A stretch of DNA of 64,000 nt from Chamaecrista fasciculata. Taxonomy: Eukaryota; Streptophyta; Magnoliopsida; Fabales; Fabaceae. The position numbers and the translations under genes are program-made. Every line of letters begins with the position of its first letter. Position 1 is the first letter of the stretch. The notes below the pieces were generated by a model, which did no database searches, was not told the origin of the DNA, and saw only the letters and a list, made by a program, of their open reading frames with translations. Positions 55,783 through 64,000 of the stretch are shown in pieces. The DNA lies in the NCBI GenBank assembly GCA_003254925.1, contig QANZ01005033.1, positions 1 to 64,000 of the forward strand. The letters run 5' to 3'.

Positions 55783-58170
55783 GGGTGTTCGCGGGCTGGG
55801 TTGGATTGGGTTTAGGGCGGATTGGTTTGGGCTGAAATTTTCTGAGGGCGGGTTGGTTTGGGTTGGGTTTTGGGAAAAAAATATTTCAGCCCAAACCAAA
55901 CCAAACAACAACGGGTTGGGTTGGGGGGCTGACCCATTCAAATTTGCAAACAATTTTTTTTCAAAAATATATTTGACTTTACAATTTTTTTATCTTTTAA
56001 TTTTTTCATATTGAATTTTGATGAAAAAATGTCTTATTATCATGATTCATGAATTAATAATATGATTGAATGTTATATATACTTATCTAAAGACGTTGAG
56101 ATAAAACTCATGGCGACTTGGTGGTTGTACCTGCCCAGCCACTGGCCTCAGCAAAGGAATCTCCAAGCAAAACAGATTCAAATCGAAAATAATCCAACTC
56201 GCAATTCAGACCATAATTAATCTGAACTTCAAACAAGTCACCACTCTTCCATTTCTCCATTTCATCAAACATCTTTCTCCTATCCTTCTTCAAAAGCTTC
56301 TTAGACTTCATAATAACACAGTCGCTTCCCAAAACAAAGTCCTCCTCTGTTTTAAGAAACTCATTCACCTTACACCTTTTAGCCACACCACCATTATCAG
56401 TCTCAGTACACTTTCTTTTCAAAGAAATCTTCTCCATACCATCAGTTAAAAGACTAAAATCCTCAACCTCCATCCTTGGAGTCACATTAGCACTAACCGA
56501 GTCTGAATGCAGCTCCACATAGTAGCCATTATTATCCCAGTATGTAAGTTTATTCACTTCCTTATTAAAAAAAGAATGATCCACCCGATTTGCAACAACA
56601 ATTGTATTATTTCTACACAATTTTCCACTAATTCTTTTCCAAGTGCCCCTCTCCAAACCATACACACCATAGAGGGAGACTCATCAATAACAGTTTGCTC
56701 CCAAACAATCTCATCCATCTCGCACTTTGAAGAAGAAGCAGGAAACTCTCTACCCTTCTCAAAACCAACAGAAGGAACATCCTGAGCATCCTCACCACAC
56801 TCCATATTCTGAGTAGAAGAAGCACCATCTTCCTCCATTTTCAACTCATCAACCGACCTCCATCTCCACTCATCCTCCTGAGGTTTTATGAAATCTTCCT
56901 TCCTAGAACGCAAAGGATTAGTCCCTAACCACGCTCCATATTTTGGTTTTCCAAAATCATCACTCATCAATACTCTTCTCTTCTTACATTCTCTAAAGTC
57001 ATGATTAATTACGCCACACTTGAAACAGAAAACATGAAGCTTCTCGTATTTAATAGAAATCCATACATTCTCCATATTAGGTCTAGGAATCCAAACTCCA
57101 CACATCAAAGGCTTCAAGATGTCCACCAAGACCCTAGCTCTTAAGAAATCACGCATCACTTTGCCATTAACCACAGGATCTTCCACTTCCAAGATATCTC
57201 CGATTCTACTCCCCAAAATTCCAGCATTCTTACGCGATAGTCCACCAAGCGGCATGCCGTGAAATTGAATCCAAAATGGACTGAAATTCCACTGAATTTC
57301 ATTAATCAGCAACATCGGACACCATTCCTGAATCACCAGAAGAATTTCGGTAATTGTCCGCGGCCTGTTTCTCAACACTCTACTTCGGTCAACATTCTTG
57401 TCGAAAGAAAAGATGAAAAGATTATTCTCCATCTTTGAAATCTTCAAATCGGATGCATTCCAGATCTTCATTGCCAAATTCCTCAGCGCATTCCGATTAA
57501 AAGACTTCGACGACATCAGTTTCCCGATCAAATTGCATCGGTTCACTGATTCCTCCTCCTCAAAGTTCCATTCAACTTCGACAATCTCCTCTGCATTACC
57601 TTCATCTTCAACATCCATATTCTTTCTCTCCATTAGAGACGAAGAGAAAGCACAAGATGAAAACGCTGATCACACTCCAGAGTCAAGAAATCGGCGAGAA
57701 GAAACCACAAACCAAGACGATGAGCTCTCACATGAAACAGAGCTAGCAAACCCTAGCACCGACGAAGAGAGAGAGAAAAGGCCTCACACACTCGAAAGGG
57801 AGAGGAAAAAATTTTATTTACAATAGTTGAAGTTGGTGTATACAAGTTAAACTTTGATTAATTGAAAGTGAAGTCACTAATACAACGTTAAAGCTAAGGG
57901 GGAAAAATAGTTCAAGAGATATATATTATATAATTATATTAACTATTATATATATGTATATTAAAATTAAAAAATAAAAATAAATAAAATGGCGGGCTCG
58001 CGGGTTGGGTTGGGTTGAGCAGACTTAGAATTCTGAAACCTGCAGCCCAACCCAAACCACTGTGGGTTGGGAATTTTCAAACCAAACCAACACGCCAACC
58101 CAAACCTGCGGGTTGGGTTGGTTTTTGCGGGTTAGCGGGTTGACCCAAACTACTAAACACCCCTAAAAAA
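55783..58170. mobile_element. GGGTTGGG-type inverted-repeat element with a LINE piece inside
   Basis: It starts TTAGGGGTGTTCGCGGGCTG and ends TACTAAACACCCCTAA, inverted tips with GGGTTGGGTTGG-rich subterminal zones. The middle (about 56105-57825) is occupied by the LINE ORF1-like relic. The region 58171-58560 repeats the element's interior without that insert (GACTCTAC, CTTATTAT, ATATGATTGAA, TATATTCATCTAAAGA, GTGAAGTCACT). No transposase is seen and no target duplication is certain. Confidence 0.55.
56108..57633 (-). pseudogene. LINE ORF1-like gene (DUF4283 and CCHC knuckle), frameshifted
   Basis: The minus-strand frame starts at 57633 (MERKNMDVEDEG) and runs to about 56650. It contains the DUF4283 region (CNLIGKLMSSKSFNRNALRN, FWIQFHGMPLG, ILGSRIGDILEVEDP) and a CCHC_4 zinc knuckle (CFKCGVINHDFREC). 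It then shifts to a second frame that ends at 56108 with AEASGWAGTTTKSP. This is the usual layout of ORF1 in plant L1-type LINEs, a nucleic-acid-binding protein of the retrotransposition particle. A CT-rich leader (57634-57830) precedes it. ORF2 (endonuclease and reverse transcriptase) is missing, and the sequence stops within a few bases of the ORF1 stop without a poly(A). It could instead be a domesticated or transposon-carried DUF4283 gene. Confidence 0.7.
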
Positions 58171-60335
58171 TATACTTGACTCTACATTTTTTTTTTAATT
58201 TTTCAATTTTTTGTATTGAGTTTTAATGAAAACGATTTCTTATTATTATAAGTCAATAACAATATAATATGATTGAAAGTCATATATATTCATCTAAAGA
58301 AGGTGAATTTTATTAATATAGGAAGATAGAAACACTCACGGTCGCAATAGAATTTAGCAAGTAAAATTGTAAAAATCATAATTCTACTCTTCTCAATAAA
58401 AAGTGAAATTAATAAAAATTAAAGAGATTAAATTGATTAATTGAATGATTGACAAAAAAATATATTAATTAAGGTGAAGTCACTTTAGGTAGTGTTAAAG
58501 TTAATGGGGAATAAAAAAATAAATTATTATTTATTTATGTATATATTAAAATCAATTTTTTAGTGATTTTAACATGACAAACAATATAAAATAATGACAC
58601 ATATGACATATATTATGAATAAATATTATAATTTTTAAACTTTTCATCAAAATTTATGAATTTTTATTTATTTATATATATAAATACATGTCGTGTCGTG
58701 TCATATATCTTTAAAAATATGACATGTCGGTGTGTCATGTCAGTGTCGTATCCCATCTCTTGTGTTCGTATCAATGTCTATGCTTTCATAGGTTGAGATG
58801 ACTGTAGCATCCCATATAAATAAAAAATACTATTTTTTTCTGTAGAAAACAATTCATTAATTAAAAAAATACTATTTCTAAGATATGGTTATTATGGTGC
58901 TAATTAATTTATATTTTTGTATTATATTTACAAAAAAAAAAAGAAAAACTTAACAAGATTGATGGGAGGATGAATCCACTACAATGAGTTTCAGTGCACG
59001 GTCCTACAATGTGAAACAAGAAACACAAAATGCAATTTTTCAAAAAGTGTAAACACTACGTTTTGTTTCAAGTGGATCCATGCTCTTTCACACTGCAGGG
59101 CCAGATCTTTGCTTTCTGGCGGAATATAAAAAAGGAGGCCCAAGCTCATTTATTTCTAAATATCCAGGGAGTAGTTCTTAATTTTTTTCCATTAATTGTA
59201 TCTAGATGCTAGTTGTACCTAGTTATAGTTGTACCTAGGTATAGTTAGTCATAATAGGTTTAGATTGTTTAAATACTTTTATATCTTTGTTGTTTATAAT
59301 TGTTGGGAAGTACAGTTGGAACCCTTGTTCTTATATTCAATAAAGTTTATTTTTTCTTCACATGAATGATTTTCATGATCAGTTGATTGAGTGCTTATCT
59401 AAATCCATATTTTCGCCATGTACTTCATTTCAAATGGTTAGAGTAATGGGTTATTATGGGTTGGAATAAGTCGTTTATCTAATAATTTTTTATCTTTGAT
59501 GTCATCAAGATATATCTTTGGTGTAATAAAGCATGATTACTTAGAAAACTTTCGTTTATTTTTGTTTGAGTAGGGAAGATCGAGTTTGAGGTAATTCTGT
59601 GGGAACACTCTTTATTGTAGATTTTCCATATACTTTATTTCATTTCTTTTACTTTTCTTGCATAATTCGTTACCTTAAAATACACTAACAAACCCATTGT
59701 AAGGTGCTATATTCGTATCCGTGATTCATTCTTGGCACAACTTATGGTTAAAGTTGTTTGAAGTTTCACATGTTATCGATCCTTGGTTCATAGCTATATT
59801 ATCTATATTTATATTTATTTATATTTATATTTATATACTATATTATATGTGTGAGGGTACTTTTGGTTGGTCAAAAATAATTAAATTAAAATTAAAAAAA
59901 ATAAGAAATAAACATGTGAAACTTGATAATTGGTTATCTGTATAGATGATGGGAGAGAGAAACTAGTTGATGAGATTTAAGAAAGTGAAAGTTTATTATT
60001 TAGTCTTTTAATTTTCACACTTCTAACGATTTAGTCATTGAATAATAAAAATATACTATTTAGTCACTGAATAACTATAAATGTCAAATCAAACGTTAAA
60101 TATATATTTTCGTGCCTGTTAGAGCACGAAAAGCCCCTAATATCTTAATATATATAGTAATACTAGAAGGTTAAGGTATTATTAAATTTATACATTCAAA
60201 TTATTAAAATAAACATCTTACAATGCTGCTCGATCAAATTTTAGCACCGTATGACTTCGTTGAAACCCACAACAATGGATCCATTCACAATTGATCACAC
60301 CTATTTGGTCTAGAATCTACATTATTTTATTTTAG
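58171..60335. other. AT-rich intergenic stretch
   Basis: 58180-58560 is a second copy of the interior of the preceding element. Repeated TAGTTGTACCTAG words occur at 59210-59240. No gene is supported. Confidence 0.5.
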
Positions 60336-60615
60336 GCAAAATACCTTTTCGTGCCCCTAAAATTTGTGGTGATTTTCAGTTATGCCCCTAACGTTTCATT
60401 TTTGTCAGTTGTGCCCCCAATGAGAAACTAACGTTTCAATTGACACACAAGTAAAAAAATTGACACACAAGTAAAAAAAATTGACATATCAGCATTGAGT
60501 TAAAATTGGGGGCATAATTGAAACGTTAGTTTCACGTTGGGCACAATTGACAAAAATGAAACATTAAGGACATAATTGAAAATCACCGCAAACGTTAAGG
60601 GCATGTGTTATTTTA
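60336..60615. mobile_element. Mutator-like MITE, same family as the Pack-MULE
   Basis: The left end GGCAAAATACCTTTTCGTGC followed by CCCT, and GATTTTCAGTTATGCCCC, match the Pack-MULE tip at 37763. The inverted right arm ends near AAACGTTAAGGGCATG, short of the terminal bases. The arms nearly meet at (ACAAGTAAAAAAATTGAC)-type repeats, and there is no captured gene. It lies about 420 bp before the ISA3-like start codon. Confidence 0.75.
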
Positions 60616-61032
60616 AAAGTGTCCTCCCTGAATTTTTCCTTGTCTAAACCGTTGATTATCCAGTGGGATGAGCTAGATATTTTTGGGGAAAGGATACAAA
60701 CACGTGTCCTGCCCCACAATTTGTGTGCGTCTCACTTTATCGTTCGTCTTCACTCCACACTCGCACACATCTCATCACCTCACGTCGTTACTTGCATTCA
60801 TGAATTTCCCATTTCTTCATTTCACATCCTCACGCCACGAAGCAAGCCTCTCTCGATATCATAAACCGTCGAAAAACTTGCAAGGGTCCCATTCATCTCT
60901 CCAAATCTCTTCCTTCCTTCCTACACTCTCACTCTCTGCTTTCTCTCATATTTGAAGAATCGAATCGAATCGAATCTCCATTTGCTTTTTTGTGGAGCCT
61001 TGTTCTTTTTGTTCCCTCCCAAGGCATCAAAG

Positions 61033-63170
61033 ATGCTTCCCCATCCATCACTCTGCGGTTCCAGAGCTACTTCTCACTCTACACCGTTTGCTTCCCTTTT
61101 TTCTAGTGGCGATAGCGGTGGTCGTGGTTCATTTACAGGAACTTCTTCTGGCCATGCCATGGGGTACTTATTAATTAAGTAATTTATACTCGCTTTGATT
61201 TTTTTTTGTTTTTTGGAAGGCCCTTTTTGTGGATCTAGATTACTCTATTTTGATTCAACTTTGAAAAGGATAGTGTAGAATGTGGTTTCTTCAAATCATA
61301 AAACAGAGGAATACTGGTATACATGATCATCCAATGAAATAAATCAATAATACACTCTGGTTGAGTTTGGTAAAATATCGATTTGATTGTCCGCAATTGC
61401 AAGTGGTTAACTCTTCCTATCTAGATTATTTTCAGTAATTCTGTAAGTGATATCCACTACTTGTGAAGTATTATGTTCTTCGTTGTTGACTTTAAAGGAT
61501 TACAGTCCCACTTGTTTTATTTTTTTAGTAGAGTTTTTAACTTCTCATTATCTGGGCAGGTTGAATTTTTGCAAGCGAGCATCGGGAAACAAATCAGATT
61601 CTGGGCATAAAGCTCTTAGTATGGTATGTAATCGCAGTGCATTTAAGTACACCTGTGACTTATCACACCATTGTAAATTTTGATTAAAATTTTGGCATAG
61701 GTTAGGCAAGGGACCGTGCCAAGGGTAGAACAACTAATGTTTATGGTCGTCAAGCTGAAGAACGTGTACTTGAGGTATATAACTTTAATGTGTGTGTGCC
61801 ACAAGCCTTTTCCTTTGCCTAGTAATACTTGTTAAATTCGTAGGTTTTGGGAAAAGAAACAATGATCCTTTTAAGAACAAAGATGATTGTGAGACAAATG
61901 GAGGGGTTATTTCAAAGGGATATATACAAGTGATGTATGTAATGTAGCTCAATGTTGAATATTTTTCGGTCCACATAAAAGGAATGTGACTGGGTTCTGG
62001 TAATTTCCAGAGGTTTAATCACTTAGCCTCAATAGATGAATTGGTCACATTCTCTCTGATAGCGACTAATTTCTGCATGATGACTAGGCTTAATTTGGTA
62101 ATATTTTCAAATTCAGCTTGACTTTGTGAACTTTTGACTTGTACAATAAGAAATATTCACTGGAAAATTTCGTATCATAATCAGAAGATTCAAAGAAAGA
62201 ACTTTATTCCAACTTTAGACTTGATGAGGAAGAAGAATTTGGGGACTGTGCCAGGGTCTCTGTTCATGTTCTTGTGTAGTCTGCTGTTATTGATGGTGCA
62301 TTGTCCTCTTGATCCAATTAAATCTGTTTATATTCTTGGAAATTATGACACTTCCTTGCCTAATGCTGTTTCTTTTCCAAACGACAACTTGAAATGCCTA
62401 TGGAAGTCAAGTTTTATACAATGATCATTTTTTTTTTATTAATAACTTATCTTTTGTTTATACATAGCTTTTTGAAGTATTGTCTTCACTTTTCTAGATT
62501 TTTAAAGGGATATTAATTTGAAATATCATGCGTGGCTATCTTGCAGTTTCCCTGCTTATGTCTTCATTTTCTCTTTTTTTAGTATGTTTATTGGTAAATT
62601 ACACAACTGATGCTAAGAGTTTCGTTGTTCTTCAGTCATGTGCATAACAAGAGTAACACATGTAATGACTTACTCCTTGCTATTGCAGGAAGAGGCTTCT
62701 GAAGAGCTAAAGACTGGACCATCATGGAAGATTTTCCCTGGCCAGTCATTTCCACTGGGTGTTTCAGAAGTTGACAATGGGATGAATTTTTCTATTTTTT
62801 CTCAGCATGCAACTGCTGTCACGCTTTGTCTGGTCATTCCTGGGGATGAGAGGTAAATTTTCATGTCCTTTTCTATTTTTGCACATTAACAGACTTTGTC
62901 TTGCAAGTCATACTTTCTTGACTTTATTGATGCCTGACCCATCATGCTACAAAACATTATGCTTAGGTTCTTGACTTTACCATATATCTTTAAATTTTCT
63001 GGGTTTATATATCCCTAAACTTTTCTGCTTTGCTTTAGTTTTGCTCATTTTTCTTTTGTTGGTATAAATTTTTCAGGGTAAGTAGTGGCTCACTGGATGG
63101 TGGGATGACAGAGCTGGCTTTGGATCCCCATTTGAACAAAACTGGGGACATTTGGCACATATGTATTGAG
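61033..63170 (+). CDS. ISA3: Isoamylase-type starch debranching enzyme, ISA3-like, 5' part
   Basis: Five exons are seen with matching phases: 61033-61163, 61560-61623, 61706-61774, 62689-62852, 63077-63170. The gene continues past the right edge. The Ser/Gly-rich N-terminus ([19 protein letters not shown]) looks like a plastid transit peptide. Exons 3-4 give [19 protein letters not shown], then [20 protein letters not shown] and [13 protein letters not shown], the start of the carbohydrate-binding module 48. Exon 5 gives [17 protein letters not shown]. The catalytic alpha-amylase barrel is not in the window. ISA3 removes short alpha-1,6 branches during starch breakdown in plastids. The choice of ISA3 over ISA1 or ISA2 rests on these N-terminal words. 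Exon 3 has two candidate acceptors 5 bp apart (ATAG and TTAG), and only the second keeps the frame. A TTG at 60952 is upstream and in frame, but ATG 61033 is chosen. Confidence 0.85.
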
Positions 63171-64000
63171 GTATCCCTGCTGTTAGATTGCCTGAAATTC
63201 TCTGTGGCCTTGCATTGGTCTTTGTTGAAATTGCACCTTTATTATATATTCTCCAACTTTACAAATATAAAACCTGTGTATTTATTGTAGTGGCCTGCCC
63301 AGTTACAGAGCAAAAAAATGTTTTCTTTGTGCATCTATAAGTTTTGTATTTAATTACACAGACAAACGTGAAAATTATTTAATGGATGTTATTCTGTAAT
63401 AGAAGTGTTTATGTTGATCAACAGAAGTACGTGGCATATTGATTTCAATGTTCATGGTGGATTGATTACCCATATTTACTATGGTGGAGATGCGTTTTAT
63501 TCATTGGAATTTTTTTAATGTAATGGAATGGATGTCCCAAATCTAATGCAGTTGTACTATTTATCTATGGTAATGGAAGTATTATATTTGATGCACTAGT
63601 TATTTGACCCTGCTTTATTTTCTAGTGTAAACTTGTAGGCATTAACTATATGGATGAGAATTTTTATGAAGGAGGAGATAGCTTGTTGAGAAATGAAAAC
63701 ATCTTTTAATGGTCTTGTGTGGCACTTGTTGGATTTGCTTTAGTTCTGGTGGCTGTTAACTTTGTTGATCTTGAATTTGTAGAACTCTTTCAGGTTTTTT
63801 GATTTTTTTTTTCCTTAAGGTAAAAGATGTTTGTGAATGTTAGTAGGTACTTCTTCATATACATACTTGACGTTTGCAGTCTTGTCGTTTTCTTTAGAAT
63901 TACCATACTGCTATCAAAATAAACCAATCCTCATTATACCAATTTGAAATTGATTTATTGTTGTATTCTATATGCTTATGTTTTTGCAATGAGTTTATCT
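63171..64000 (+). other. Intron of the ISA3-like gene
   Basis: Starts with the donor GTATCC after exon 5. No further exon with debranching-enzyme text was found before the window end, so this intron is at least 830 bp. Confidence 0.7.

Overview
This 64 kb window is nuclear DNA from a flowering plant, most likely a eudicot. The evidence is spliced genes with GT-AG introns, AT-rich intergenic DNA, Ty1/copia and Ty3/gypsy retrotransposons with plant-type tRNA-Met primer sites, and plant-specific gene families. I cannot name the species. One scaffold gap of 637 Ns lies at 27894-28530. Layout: 1-311 is the 3' end of a retrotransposon LTR. 3024-9219 is a decayed F-box gene split by a young Copia element (3367-8468). 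9-20 kb is AT-rich and full of small elements: a hAT-type MITE, a SINE, two miniature LTR elements (TRIMs), a dispersed repeat family and long-inverted-repeat MITEs. Host genes start at 21 kb with a small protein gene of unknown function (20999-21397, minus) and the mitochondrial ribosomal protein mL41 gene (23894-25621, minus). 26498-31903 is a gag-only Ty3/gypsy-like element with a solo LTR of another family nested inside it. After more AT-rich DNA comes a cluster of Mutator-like elements (37433-42488) on both sides of an intron-less polyamine/amino-acid permease gene (39487-40920, minus). 44863-55087 (minus) is a 13-exon gene for the nucleolar protein NOC3. 55.2-58.6 kb is a repeat patchwork holding a LINE ORF1-like relic. 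61033 to the right edge (plus) is the 5' part of an isoamylase-type starch debranching enzyme gene, most like ISA3. The functional genes are housekeeping in character: mitochondrial translation (mL41), 60S ribosome assembly (NOC3), transport (permease) and plastid starch breakdown (ISA3-like). They are not a cluster and need not work together. mL41 and NOC3 carry upstream motifs (TGGGCC site II; a telo-box at NOC3) known from plant ribosome-related genes. The most unusual object is the Mutator-like element at 37763-39411. It has exact 9-bp target duplications, inverted repeats of about 620-660 bp, and a loop that is a fragment of a PPR-protein gene. It resembles a Pack-MULE whose transcript would fold into a long hairpin. 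It ends 75 bp past the permease stop codon. Just beyond the other side of that permease, two more hairpin elements share one target 9-mer.
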